Assembly (NCBI RefSeq): GCF_036030735.1
Contig: NZ_CP107928.1
Location: forward strand, 7,688,001 to 7,752,000
From: Streptomyces sp. NBC_00425
GTDB taxonomy: Bacteria > Actinomycetota > Actinomycetes > Streptomycetales > Streptomycetaceae
Reading direction: 5' to 3'
Length of the DNA stretch: 64,000 nt
Shown here: in pieces, positions 39,336 to 48,012 of the stretch
How positions within the stretch are numbered: position 1 is the stretch's first letter
How the letters are laid out: the number at the start of each line of letters is the position of its first letter
Made by a program: the position numbers and the translations under genes
The notes under the pieces: generated by a model
Databases searched by the model: none
Told to the model about the DNA's origin: nothing
The model's input: the letters and a program-made list of their open reading frames with translations, nothing else

Positions 39336-39584
39336 GGCCGGCGTCACCACCGCTCGGCGGCACGACGGCATCAGGGCCTGCTGCCCGGCGGCACGGCCGA
39401 CCTGCGGCCCGCTGTTCGGCGCCTGCCGCCGGAGGGCTGCCGGCCACCGCCGGAGGTCTGCCTTCGACCGCCGAGTTCCGCCGTGGCGCGTCGGTTCGAG
39501 CAGCCCCGTCCCCGTCACCCGATCCCTCGACTCACCCGGCCGATCCGGCTCACCCAGCTCACCCAGCTCACGAACAGAGGAACC

Positions 39585-41108
39585 ATGACCAGCACCCTGC
39601 AGCCGGCGACCACGACCGAGGCGGTGAGGCGCCCCGACCGTTGGCTGGCGCTCTCCGTCCTCGTGCTCGCCGTGCTGCTGGTGGCCGTCGACGCGACCGT
39701 CCTCGGTCTCGCGACCCCGTACATCAGCGAGGACCTCGAACCCTCCGGCGCCCAGCTGCTCTGGATAGGCGACGTCTACTCGTTCGTCATCGCCGGTCTG
39801 CTCGTCTCGATGGGCAGCCTCGGCGACCGCATCGGCCGCAAGCGGATCCTGCTGATCGGCGCCACCGCGTTCGGCCTGATATCCGTCCTCAACGCCTATG
39901 CGACGTCACCGGAGTCGATGATCGCGGCCCGCGCCCTGCTGGGCGTGGCCGGAGCGACCCTCATGCCGGCCACCCTCGCCCTGATCCGCAACCTCTTCCA
40001 CGATCCGCGCGAGCGCAGCCTGGCCGTCGGCATCTGGGGCGCGACGGCCTCGGCGGGCACCGCGGTCGGTCCCATCGTGGGCGGATTCCTCCTCGAGCAC
40101 TTCTGGTGGGGCTCGGTCTTCCTCATCAACCTGCCCGTCATGGTGGTGCTCGTGGTGGTCGGCGTGAAGACGCTGCCCGAGTCCAGGAACCCCGACCACG
40201 GCCCCTGGGACCTGATCAGCGTGACGCTGTCGCTGGTCGGCGTGATCGCCGTCGTGTACGCCGTGAAGGAGGTCGCCGCTCACGGCCCGAGCGGGGAGAC
40301 CCTCGCCTCGGCCGTGGTCGGCGCCGCGGCGCTGTACGGCTTCGTACGCCGTCAGTTCGCGCTCCCGGTGCCGCTGCTGGACATGCGGCTGTTCCGCAGC
40401 CGCGGTTTCAGCGGCGCGGTGCTGGCCGACCTGCTGACCGTGCTCGGCATGTCCGGCCTGGTGTTCTTCCTGTCCCAGTACCTGCAGTCGGTCCAGGGCA
40501 GGCGGCCCCTGGAGGCGGGGCTGGCCGAACTGCCGGCGGCCGTCGGCGCGGTGACGGCCGGACTCCTGGCGGGCCGTGTGGCGCGCCGCTTCTCGGTGCG
40601 TGCCGTGGTCTCCGGCGGTCTCGCGGCGATCGGCCTGGCCCTGGCCGCGCTGACGACGGTCACCGGGACCACCGGCTATCCCGTGCTGGGCGCGGCCCTG
40701 TTGGTGGTGGGCGTGGGCGCCGGGTTCTCCTTCACGGTGACCGCGGACGTCATCCTGGGATCGGTGCCGAAGAACCAGGCCGGCGCGGCCTCGGCCGTCT
40801 CCGAGACGGCGTACGAACTGGGCGCGGCGCTCGGCATCGCCCTGCTCGGCTCGATCGTGACCGGTGTCTACCGGGGCTTCGCGGCCCCGGCGGGCACGCC
40901 GCAGGAGGCGCACGAGTCGTTGGGCGGCGCGGTGGAGGCGGCGGGGCACCTGCCGCCGGCCGCGGGCGCGGAGATGCTGGCGTCGGCCCGCGAGGCCTTC
41001 GTCGACGGCCTGGCGGTGGCGTCCGGAGTGGGCGCCGCGGTCCTGCTGGCGGCGGCGGTGGCGGCGTGGTTCCTGCTCAGGGGACAGCGCCTGGAGACCG
41101 CCGGCTGA
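39585..41108 (+). CDS. DHA2-type MFS drug efflux transporter
   Basis: 507 residues, 14 predicted transmembrane helices. Motif A GSLGDRIGRKRIL, motif C-like GVAGATLMPATLALIRNLF...GPIVGGFLLEHFWWGSVFLINLPV. Similar to QacA/SmvA proton antiporters for lipophilic cations or antibiotics. ATG at 39585 follows AGAGGAA. Expected to be regulated by the upstream TetR. Confidence 0.94.
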   Translation: MTSTLQPATTTEAVRRPDRWLALSVLVLAVLLVAVDATVLGLATPYISEDLEPSGAQLLWIGDVYSFVIAGLLVSMGSLGDRIGRKRILLIGATAFGLISVLNAYATSPESMIAARALLGVAGATLMPATLALIRNLFHDPRERSLAVGIWGATASAGTAVGPIVGGFLLEHFWWGSVFLINLPVMVVLVVVGVKTLPESRNPDHGPWDLISVTLSLVGVIAVVYAVKEVAAHGPSGETLASAVVGAAALYGFVRRQFALPVPLLDMRLFRSRGFSGAVLADLLTVLGMSGLVFFLSQYLQSVQGRRPLEAGLAELPAAVGAVTAGLLAGRVARRFSVRAVVSGGLAAIGLALAALTTVTGTTGYPVLGAALLVVGVGAGFSFTVTADVILGSVPKNQAGAASAVSETAYELGAALGIALLGSIVTGVYRGFAAPAGTPQEAHESLGGAVEAAGHLPPAAGAEMLASAREAFVDGLAVASGVGAAVLLAAAVAAWFLLRGQRLETAG

Positions 41109-41267
41109 GGGAGGCGGCCCACGGGCGCGCGGAACGGCGCCCGCACGTCACGAGGCAGGCGGGTCCCGCAGTCCGAGGGGTGCTGCCGGCGCGGAGCGGT
41201 TCTCGGTGAGCAGGTCGGCGGGACACCGCGCTCCGGGCCGCGGCGCGCGCCCCCGCACCGGAGGCGC

Positions 41268-41939
41268 TTACGCCGCCTTGGCCTTGGTGGCGTACATGTC
41301 CACGTACTCCTGCCCCGACAGCCGCATGACCTCGGTCATCACGGAGTCGGTGACGGCGCGCAGCACATAGCGGTCCCGGTCCATCCCGTCGTACCGGGAG
41401 AACTCCATGGCCTCGCCGAAGCGGACCGTCACCCGGCCCGGACGGGGCATGCCCGCGCCGCCCGGCTGCAGCTTGTCCGTGCCGATCATCGCGAACGGCA
41501 CGACGGGCGCACCCGTCATCAGCGTCAGCCGGGCGATGCCGGTACGGCCCCGGTAGAGACGGCCGTCGGGGGACCGTGTGCCCTCGGGGTAGATCCCGAA
41601 GACCTTGCCCTCCTCGAGGATCCGGCGTCCGGTCATCAGCGCGGCGACGCCGCCGCGGCCGCCGTCCCGGTCCACCGGGATCATGCCGACCCCGGTGAAG
41701 AACCAGGCCATCAGCCGGCCCTTGAGGCTCTTGCCCGTGACGTACTCGTCCTTGCCGATGAAGAGGACCTGTCGGTCGCACACCAGCGGCAGGATCATCG
41801 AGTCGATGAAGGTGAGGTGATTGCCCGCCAGGATCACGGGGCCGTCGCCCGGGATGTGCTCCGCGCCCTCGACCCGGGGGCGGAACATCAGGCGCATGAC
41901 CGGTCCGAGCACTGCCTTGATGAGCGCGAAGCGCGACAA
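41268..41939 (-). CDS. plsC: 1-acyl-sn-glycerol-3-phosphate acyltransferase (PlsC family)
   Basis: 223 residues. Acyltransferase motifs GNHLTFIDSM (NHxxxxD) and FGIYPEGTRSPDG (EGTR), plus VVPFAMIGT. It acylates lysophosphatidic acid or a related lysolipid at the membrane. I place the start at TTG 41939 because GGAGGG sits four bases upstream and homology starts there (SRFALIKAVLGPVMR); an ATG at 42020 would add 27 unlikely residues. Confidence 0.88.
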   Translation of the reverse strand: MSRFALIKAVLGPVMRLMFRPRVEGAEHIPGDGPVILAGNHLTFIDSMILPLVCDRQVLFIGKDEYVTGKSLKGRLMAWFFTGVGMIPVDRDGGRGGVAALMTGRRILEEGKVFGIYPEGTRSPDGRLYRGRTGIARLTLMTGAPVVPFAMIGTDKLQPGGAGMPRPGRVTVRFGEAMEFSRYDGMDRDRYVLRAVTDSVMTEVMRLSGQEYVDMYATKAKAA

Positions 41940-42515
41940 CGAGCCCTCCGATGTCAAGGGAAAAGGGTATGAGTCTGTGCAGGTGAGGACGATACTCGCG
42001 GGCCGGGGGCCGACGCACATCGGGTCACCCAGGTCTTACGCACTGTTGACGTTTGTTTACCTGTACGGCCGCACGGCCGCCCGCCCGTAGCCCGCCCGTC
42101 ATCCGGACGGAACGAGGTGGGTCACCCCGGACACGGGAGGCTCCGAGGCTCGCCGCAGCCTTCGCCGGGCTGTGCAGGGACCGGGCCGCGCGACGACCGG
42201 CCCGCGCGACGCTCCCGGGGCGGGTGCGTCCGGCGTGTCGTCTCGCCGCCCGGGCGAGGCCCGGCTCCGGCCTCGACCGCCGCGCGCCCGGCTCGGACCG
42301 GGTTCCCCGGCCGGCCGCACCGAATCCCCCGCGTCCGACGACCCGTCACCTCGACGTACCGCACGGACCGCGTCCGTCGTAGGCGAGCTCACGCACCCGG
42401 CGTACACCAGGTGCCGTCCGACGTCCTCCGCGTGTTGGGGCCGAGGTCTCCCGGAGGTCATGTCCACGCCCCTACCATCGGCCCGCACGGACGAGCCGAC
42501 GGCTGGAGGCCCCGC
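41940..42515. other. Divergent intergenic region, no gene seen
   Basis: About 575 bases between plsC and the GDPD gene. It contains an AT-richer patch (42030-42065) that may hold the plsC promoter, and otherwise GC-rich DNA with Arg/Pro-rich open frames on both strands that lack ribosome sites and homology. Confidence 0.5.
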
Positions 42516-43691
42516 ATGGGAACGCAGGACACGCAGGAGTCGAACGAGCAGGCGCGCGCGGGCACCGGGCGACGGGCGCTCCTCGGCGCGGCCGTGCTCG
42601 GCGCCGGAGGCGTGCTCGGTCTGTCCGGCACGGCGACGGCTGCCGAGGCCCGCCACGGGGGAGGCGGCCTCAAGAGTCTTCCCGTGCCCACGGTCATCGG
42701 TCATCGCGGCGCCAGCGGCTACCGCCCCGAGCACACCTTCGGCTCCTACCAGCTCGCCCTCGACCTGGGGGCCGACATCGTGGAGGCCGGCGACCTCGTC
42801 CCCACCCGGGACGGCCACCTCGTCTGCCGGCACGAGCCGGAGATCGGCGGCACGACGGACGTCGCCGCCCACTCCGAGTTCGCCGACCGCCGGACGACGA
42901 AGGTGCTCGACGGCGTCCCGACCACCGGTTGGTTCACCGAGGACTTCACGCTCGCCGAGCTGAAGAGACTGCGGGCGGTCGAGCGCATCCCGGCCAACCG
43001 CCCGCACAACACGCTCTACGACGGCCGCTGGGGGATCCCCACCTTCGAGGAGGTCCTCAAGTGGCAGGACGAGCAGACCCGTAAGCGCGGCAGGCAGGTC
43101 TGGATCTACCCCGAGACCAAGCACCCCACCTACTTCCGCAAGCAGGGCCTGGGCCTGGAGGAGCGGGTCGCCAAACTGCTGCACAAGTACGGCAAGGACA
43201 GGAAGAACTCCCCGGTCGTCCTGCAGTCGTTCGAGCCGACCAGCATCCAGCGCCTGAACAAGCTGGTCGACAACCCGCTCGTCGTGCTGTTGTCCACCGC
43301 CGCATCCCGCCCCTGGGACTTCGTCGAGACGGGCGACCCGCGCACCGTCGCCGACCTGATCACGCGGGCCGGACTGCGGGAGATCGCCGGGTACGCGCAG
43401 GGCATCGGCCCCACCCTCGACCTGGTCATCCCGAAGGACGCGGCCGGCAACCTCACCAGGCCGACCACCCTGGTGAAGGACGCCCACGCGGTCGGTCTGA
43501 TCCTGCATCCGTACACCATGCGCAACGAGAACCCCTTCCTGCCCGCCGACTTCCGCAAGGGCTCGGACGCGGACGCCTACGGCGACTCCTTCGCAGCGTT
43601 CCGCACCTACTTCGCGACCGGTATCGACGGGGTCTTCACGGACAACCCGGACACCGGGGTGCTGGCCCGCGCGGACTTCGTCAACGGCTGA
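42516..43691 (+). CDS. Secreted glycerophosphodiester phosphodiesterase
   Basis: 391 residues with a Tat-like signal peptide (GRRALLGAAVLGAGGVLGLS, ending near ATA-AEA). GDPD TIM barrel: VIGHRGASGYRPEHTFGSY (catalytic His pair), DLVPTRDGHLVCRHEPEIGG, IYPETKHPTYFR, GVFTDNPDTG. It hydrolyses deacylated phospholipids to glycerol-3-phosphate, a phosphate and carbon source. ATG after GGAGG (42504-42508). Confidence 0.94.
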   Translation: MGTQDTQESNEQARAGTGRRALLGAAVLGAGGVLGLSGTATAAEARHGGGGLKSLPVPTVIGHRGASGYRPEHTFGSYQLALDLGADIVEAGDLVPTRDGHLVCRHEPEIGGTTDVAAHSEFADRRTTKVLDGVPTTGWFTEDFTLAELKRLRAVERIPANRPHNTLYDGRWGIPTFEEVLKWQDEQTRKRGRQVWIYPETKHPTYFRKQGLGLEERVAKLLHKYGKDRKNSPVVLQSFEPTSIQRLNKLVDNPLVVLLSTAASRPWDFVETGDPRTVADLITRAGLREIAGYAQGIGPTLDLVIPKDAAGNLTRPTTLVKDAHAVGLILHPYTMRNENPFLPADFRKGSDADAYGDSFAAFRTYFATGIDGVFTDNPDTGVLARADFVNG

Positions 43692-43716
43692 GTCCTCGTT
43701 GGGGTGACAGTCGGCC

Positions 43717-43740
43717 GCCCGGGCAACCGACCGCCCGGGC
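43717..43740 (+). terminator. Terminator after the GDPD gene
   Basis: Two copies of GCCCGGGC (43717-43724 and 43733-43740) form an 8-bp stem with loop AACCGACC, 25 bases past the stop. Confidence 0.7.
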
Positions 43741-43758
43741 CGCCGCATCGTGTGGCAC

Positions 43759-44265
43759 ATGACCCCCGACTTGCTCGCCTCCCTGCACCCGCTGCTCAGC
43801 GCGGAGGCCTCCGCGGAAGCTCCTGCCGCCGGCGCCGAACCCGGTGACCTGGAGCAGGCCGTCTGGCTCCGTCTCCTCGAACGCCTCGCCGCCGACGGCC
43901 CGCCCCGAGATCCCGAGGGCTGGCTGCGCCGGGCCGTCCGGGCGGAGGTCCGCCGTACCCGCCGCACCACCCGGCGTGAACAGCCGTACGAGACCGAGCC
44001 CGCCGACGACGCGGAACGCGGTCCTGAACACCTGGCCCTGACCGCCGCCCGCCATCGCGCTCTGCGCGAGGCCGTGCACCGGCTGCCCGGTCGCTGCTCG
44101 CGTCTTCTGCAGGCCCTCCTCTCGCCCGAGGACCTCACCTACCGGGAGATCGCAGGGAAGTTGGGTATCTCACAGGGCAGTCTCGGACCGGAACGTTCCA
44201 GATGTCTCGGATGTCTTCGTCGTTTGCTCGCACCGGAGGTTGCGGCTCCCGAAGTGCGGGGATAG
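43759..44265 (+). CDS. Short ECF-like sigma-70 family factor
   Basis: 168 residues. A degenerate region 2 (DLEQAVWLRLLERLAADGPPRDPEGWLRRAVRAEVRR) and a clear region 4 helix-turn-helix (LTYREIAGKLGISQGSLGPE then RSRCLGCLRRLL). No anti-sigma gene is adjacent. Region 4 would read the -35; weak region 2 makes activity uncertain. ATG 43759 or the GTG three codons earlier (43750) may be the start. Confidence 0.85.
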   Translation: MTPDLLASLHPLLSAEASAEAPAAGAEPGDLEQAVWLRLLERLAADGPPRDPEGWLRRAVRAEVRRTRRTTRREQPYETEPADDAERGPEHLALTAARHRALREAVHRLPGRCSRLLQALLSPEDLTYREIAGKLGISQGSLGPERSRCLGCLRRLLAPEVAAPEVRG

Positions 44266-44310
44266 GAGTGAGGGACCACAGGCGATCAGGTGAGCGGGAG
44301 GCGTGCGCAC

Positions 44311-44808
44311 ATGGGCATGAGCGTGACCATCTCGGTGGCGACCGAGCAGGATGCCGAGCAGATCTTCAGACTGCAGTACCTGTGCTTCCAGAGCGAAGCC
44401 GCGCTGTACGGGAACTACCGCATCGCCCCGCTCGTCCAGAGCCTCGACTCCGTCCGGCAGGAGCTCGCCGCCGACTGCGTCTTCGTGGCCCGGCTGGGCG
44501 ACGAGGTGGTCGGCTCGGTTCGCGGCACCCTCACCGAGGACGGCGCCGCCGCCATCGGCAAGCTCTGCGTCCACCCCCGCCTCCAGGGGCACGGCATCGG
44601 CGCGCGGCTGCTGCGCGCCGCCGAGTCGGCGCTGGGCGGCGAGCGCGGCGCCAAGAAGTTCCGCCTGTTCGCCGGCCACCGCAGCGAGGGCAACCTCCGC
44701 CTCTACCGCCGGGTCGGCTACGAGACGGTCGGCACCTCCCAGGGCACGGACGGCGTGCCGATGATCGTCCTGGAGAAGCAGGCCGGGGAGTACGCGGCTA
44801 CGGCGTAG
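44311..44808 (+). CDS. GNAT family N-acetyltransferase
   Basis: 165 residues: VARLGDEVVGSVRG, IGKLCVHPRLQGHGIGARLL (acetyl-CoA loop), LYRRVGYETVG. ATG at 44311 has GGGAGG nine bases upstream. The last 11 bases overlap the 3' end of the opposite membrane-protein gene. Confidence 0.9.
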   Translation: MGMSVTISVATEQDAEQIFRLQYLCFQSEAALYGNYRIAPLVQSLDSVRQELAADCVFVARLGDEVVGSVRGTLTEDGAAAIGKLCVHPRLQGHGIGARLLRAAESALGGERGAKKFRLFAGHRSEGNLRLYRRVGYETVGTSQGTDGVPMIVLEKQAGEYAATA

Positions 44809-45214
44809 TCGTACGGGAGGTGCGCAGCCAGTACAGGGCCGACACCGGCAGCAGCACGGGGATGAAGACGTACCCCATCCCGTAGTCGGACCACACGGTC
44901 GCCTCGGGGAAGGCGGAGGGCTGGACCAGGGTCCAGGTCCCGACGATCAGCACGCCCGCGAGTTCGGCGGCGCAGCACAGCCGCGCCGCCCTGCGGGCCG
45001 TCTCGCCGCCCCGCACCAGCGAGTACGTGATGAAGCCGTACACCACGCCCGCCACCGCCGACAGCGTGTACGACAGCGGCGCCCGGTCGAAGTGCGCGGC
45101 GATCTCGTACGCCGACCGCGACACCGCGCCGACCACCATCACGCCGTAGAACCACACCAGCAGCATCCCGGGCCCGCTGATCAGCCGGTCCGGCTTCTCC
45201 TGCACCGCCGTCAT
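44798..45214 (-). CDS. Small integral membrane protein
   Basis: 138 residues with four predicted transmembrane helices (MLLVWFYGVMVVGAV, YTLSAVAGVVYGFITYSLV, AAELAGVLIVGTWTLV, GMGYVFIPVLLPVSALYWL). No named domain recognised. Starts two bases after the stop of the next membrane protein gene, so the pair is one transcript, perhaps one complex. Confidence 0.85.
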   Translation of the reverse strand: MTAVQEKPDRLISGPGMLLVWFYGVMVVGAVSRSAYEIAAHFDRAPLSYTLSAVAGVVYGFITYSLVRGGETARRAARLCCAAELAGVLIVGTWTLVQPSAFPEATVWSDYGMGYVFIPVLLPVSALYWLRTSRTTTP

Positions 45215-45215
45215 C

Positions 45216-45575
45216 TCAGCCTCCCCAGATGTCGAAGAGCCGCACCTCGAGCACGGCGAGGACCACGCCGCCCGCGGCGACCGTCACCGAACCCCAGCGG
45301 GTCCGCTCGGCCAGCGACATGAACCCCGCCGTCGGCACGCACGCGAACGCGCCCAGCAGATACGCCACGAACAGCGTCGTGCCCTGCTCCGGCTTCTCGC
45401 CCCGCGCCAACTGGACGATCCCGATCACCAGCTGGACCGTCGCCAGCAACGAGACCACGGCCATCCCGATGAAGTGCCAGTCCTTGGTCGGCTGGTCGCG
45501 GTGGGCGGCCCAGCCGCACCAGGCGGCGAGCAGCAACGCGGCGACGCCGGTCGTCGCCGTCAGGGCATCAAGCAT
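45216..45575 (-). CDS. Small integral membrane protein
   Basis: 119 residues with four predicted helices (TGVAALLLAAWCGWAA, FIGMAVVSLLATVQLVIGIV, LFVAYLLGAFACVPTAGFM, VTVAAGGVVLAVLEVRLF). Function unknown. Upstream partner of the 138-residue membrane protein. Confidence 0.85.
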   Translation of the reverse strand: MLDALTATTGVAALLLAAWCGWAAHRDQPTKDWHFIGMAVVSLLATVQLVIGIVQLARGEKPEQGTTLFVAYLLGAFACVPTAGFMSLAERTRWGSVTVAAGGVVLAVLEVRLFDIWGG

Positions 45576-45852
45576 GCAGTGACCTTAATACGGCGTAACA
45601 GACACCCCGCGGTCGGCCCCGGGGACCCACGCGACCGGCGGCGCTGCCGTGGCGTCGGCCACAGCCTGCCGGTCCGCGACCGGGTCGCCGACCTCGTGGT
45701 CCGGGCACCCGTCCGCCTCGTAGGCGCTGGTCACCGGCGGGGGCGCGGGGATCTCCGGGCCGGGGCGAGGAACGCGGAAAGCCGTCCACGGCTGTCCAGA
45801 ATGCGGACAGCGGTGTCTGGGTCAGGACCGTACGTCTGCTTTACTGATGCTC
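45576..45852. other. Upstream part of the metNIQ leader region
   Basis: Divergent intergenic DNA of about 280 bases. No gene or riboswitch family (S-box, SAM-II, cobalamin) recognised. Several TGTCC/GGACA half-sites occur at 45794-45822. Confidence 0.4.
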
Positions 45853-45939
45853 ATGACCACTACGAGCTGCCGCACCCGTGCGACCGAGGCGACCCTGACG
45901 CCCGGTGCTCGTTGTATGTGTCGAATGTGCGCCTTCTAG
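45853..45939 (+). CDS. Candidate Cys/Met leader peptide upstream of metNIQ
   Basis: An ORF of 28 codons (30 if read from the in-frame ATG at 45847). It ends CMCRMCAF before TAG at 45937-45939: three Cys and two Met codons within six positions, which is remarkable in a proteome where both residues are rare. There is no good Shine-Dalgarno, so it may be leaderless. It lies 219 bases upstream of the methionine ABC transporter operon. By analogy with cysteine-rich leader peptides known upstream of sulfur genes in mycobacteria, ribosome stalling on scarce Cys-tRNA or Met-tRNA could set metNIQ expression. Confidence 0.5.
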   Translation: MTTTSCRTRATEATLTPGARCMCRMCAF

Positions 45940-46158
45940 AGGGCCCCCGCACCACCCCCGAGCTCGCGCCCCGAAGCGAGACGCCGTGGCAGGCCCGTAC
46001 GCCGCATCTCCGCCGTACGTGACCTGAGCCGCGCCCCGCGCACATGTTTCTCCCCGGTTCCTTCCGCCACGGCGAGAACCGTGTCGCGTCCTGACAGCCT
46101 GCATCCGTGCGCCCGGGCACACCCACGCCCGCGCACTCGACAGTGACGGAAACCCCAC

Positions 46159-47202
46159 GTGATCACCACCACGGGCCTGACCAAGGTCTACCGCTCGCGC
46201 GGCCGTGAGGTCACCGCCCTCGACGGCGTCGACCTGCACGTACGCGAAGGCGAGGTGTACGGCGTCATCGGCCAGTCCGGCGCCGGAAAGTCCTCGCTCA
46301 TCCGCTGCGTCAACCTCCTGGAACGCCCCACCGCCGGAACGGTCACCGTCGACGGGCGGGACCTCACCGCGCTCGCCGGGCGGGGGCGCCGCGCCGGCAG
46401 GGAACTGCGGCAGGCGCGCAGCCGGATCGGCATGGTCTTCCAGCACTTCAACCTGCTGTCCTCGCGGACTGTGCAGGACAACGTCGAACTGCCGCTGGAG
46501 ATCCTCGGCTCCTCCGGGAGGGAACGATCCCGCAAGGCGCTGGAGCTGCTCGACCTGGTCGGGCTCGCCGATCAGGCGAAGGCCTACCCGGCGCAGCTGT
46601 CGGGCGGCCAGAAGCAGCGCGTCGGCATCGCCCGCGCCCTCGCCGGCGACCCGAAGGTGCTGCTCTCCGACGAGGCGACCAGCGCACTCGACCCCGAGAC
46701 CACCCGCTCCGTCCTCCAGCTGCTGCGTGACCTCAACCGGCAGCTGGGCCTGACCGTTCTGCTCATCACGCACGAGATGGACGTGGTGAAGTCGATCTGC
46801 GACTCCGCCGCGCTCATGGAGCACGGCAGGGTCGTCGAGTCCGGCACGGTCAGCGAGCTGCTCGCCGCCCCGGGCTCCGAACTGGCCGCCGCGCTCTTCC
46901 CGGTCGGCGGCGAGGCGAGCGGTCACGACCGCACCGTCGTCGACGTCACCTTCCACGGTGAGGCCGCCACCCAGCCCGTCATCTCCCAGCTGTCGCGAAC
47001 CTACAACATCGACATATCGATTCTCGGCGCAGCGGTCGACACCGTCGGCGGCCTGCAGATCGGCCGGATGCGCATCGAACTGCCCGGCCGCTACGAGGAC
47101 AACGTCGTGCCGATCGGCTTCCTGCGCGAACAGGGCCTGCAGATCGACGTCGTGGACCACGCGCCCCAGGAACCCGCGCTCATCGAGGGAGGCGTCAAGT
47201 GA
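46159..47202 (+). CDS. metN: Methionine ABC transporter ATP-binding protein
   Basis: 347 residues. Walker A GQSGAGKSSL, Q-loop, signature LSGGQKQRVGIARAL, Walker B VLLSDEATSALDPE, H-loop LLITHEMD, and a C-terminal NIL domain (about 270-347, DISILGAAVDTVGGLQIGRM) that binds methionine and inhibits the importer when internal Met is high. GTG start. Its stop overlaps the metI GTG (GTGA at 47199). Confidence 0.96.
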   Translation: MITTTGLTKVYRSRGREVTALDGVDLHVREGEVYGVIGQSGAGKSSLIRCVNLLERPTAGTVTVDGRDLTALAGRGRRAGRELRQARSRIGMVFQHFNLLSSRTVQDNVELPLEILGSSGRERSRKALELLDLVGLADQAKAYPAQLSGGQKQRVGIARALAGDPKVLLSDEATSALDPETTRSVLQLLRDLNRQLGLTVLLITHEMDVVKSICDSAALMEHGRVVESGTVSELLAAPGSELAAALFPVGGEASGHDRTVVDVTFHGEAATQPVISQLSRTYNIDISILGAAVDTVGGLQIGRMRIELPGRYEDNVVPIGFLREQGLQIDVVDHAPQEPALIEGGVK

Positions 47203-47936
47203 GCTGGTCGGAGATGCAGCCCCTGCTGGCGCAGGCCTGTTGGGACACCCTCTACATGGTCGGCTGGTCCACCCTCGTCGCCGTCGCGGGCGGCCTCCCG
47301 CTCGGCGTCCTGCTGGTCCTGACCGACCGAGGCGGCCTGCTCCAGAACGTCTTCGCCAACAAGGTCATCGGGCAGATCGTGAACATCGCCCGCTCGATGC
47401 CCTTCATCATCCTGATGGTGGCGCTGATGAACTTCACGCGCACCGTCACCGGCACCACCATCGGCCGTGAGGCCGCGATCGTGCCGCTCGCCATCGGGGC
47501 CATCCCGTTCTTCGCGCGCCTGGTCGAGACGGCTGTCCGCGAAGTGGACGGCGGGCTCGTCGAGGCCGTGCAGTCGATGGGGGGCGACACCTGGACGATC
47601 GTGCGCAAGGTCCTCGTCCCGGAGTCCCTGCCCTCCCTCGTCGCCGGCACCACGACCACGGTCGTCACCCTCATCGGCTACTCCGCCATGGCCGGCACCG
47701 TCGGCGCCGGCGGGCTCGGGGACATCGCCATCCGCTACGGCTACCAGCGCTTCCAGACCGAACTGATGTGGATCACGGTGGCCATCCTCGCCGTCGTCAT
47801 CTCGCTCATCCAGTTCGCCGGCGACTGCACGGCCCGCGCCCTGCACCGTCGCGGCGGCAGCTCGGGCCCCGCCCCCAGGCTCCGCCTGCTGAAGGCGAAG
47901 GAGCCGGCCGCCGCCGACGTCGGCAAGGTCGCCTGA
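47199..47936 (+). CDS. metI: Methionine ABC transporter permease
   Basis: 245 residues, about five helices, with the EAA coupling loop (VDGGLVEAVQSMGGDTWTIVRKVLVPESLP) and GYSAMAGTVGAGGLGDIAIRYGYQRF typical of MetI. The C-terminal tail of about 35 residues is longer than in E. coli. Translationally coupled to metN. Confidence 0.96.
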   Translation: MSWSEMQPLLAQACWDTLYMVGWSTLVAVAGGLPLGVLLVLTDRGGLLQNVFANKVIGQIVNIARSMPFIILMVALMNFTRTVTGTTIGREAAIVPLAIGAIPFFARLVETAVREVDGGLVEAVQSMGGDTWTIVRKVLVPESLPSLVAGTTTTVVTLIGYSAMAGTVGAGGLGDIAIRYGYQRFQTELMWITVAILAVVISLIQFAGDCTARALHRRGGSSGPAPRLRLLKAKEPAAADVGKVA

Positions 47937-48012
47937 GCCCGCCGGGGCCGCCCACCAGACTCCCCGCACCACCCGACGCGGGGCCGCACCACCTTCAGGA
48001 AAGGCACTTTTC

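Noticed and set aside
42053..42382. Small gene between plsC and the GDPD gene
   Set aside because: The frame is Arg/Pro/Ala-rich, has no ribosome site, and several equally open frames overlap it on both strands.
43759..44265. Full ECF sigma/anti-sigma pair
   Set aside because: No anti-sigma or zinc-finger protein gene is next to it; the neighbour is a GNAT.
45576..46158. SAM (S-box) riboswitch before metNIQ
   Set aside because: I looked for the conserved S-box stems and do not see them; the leader-peptide explanation fits better.
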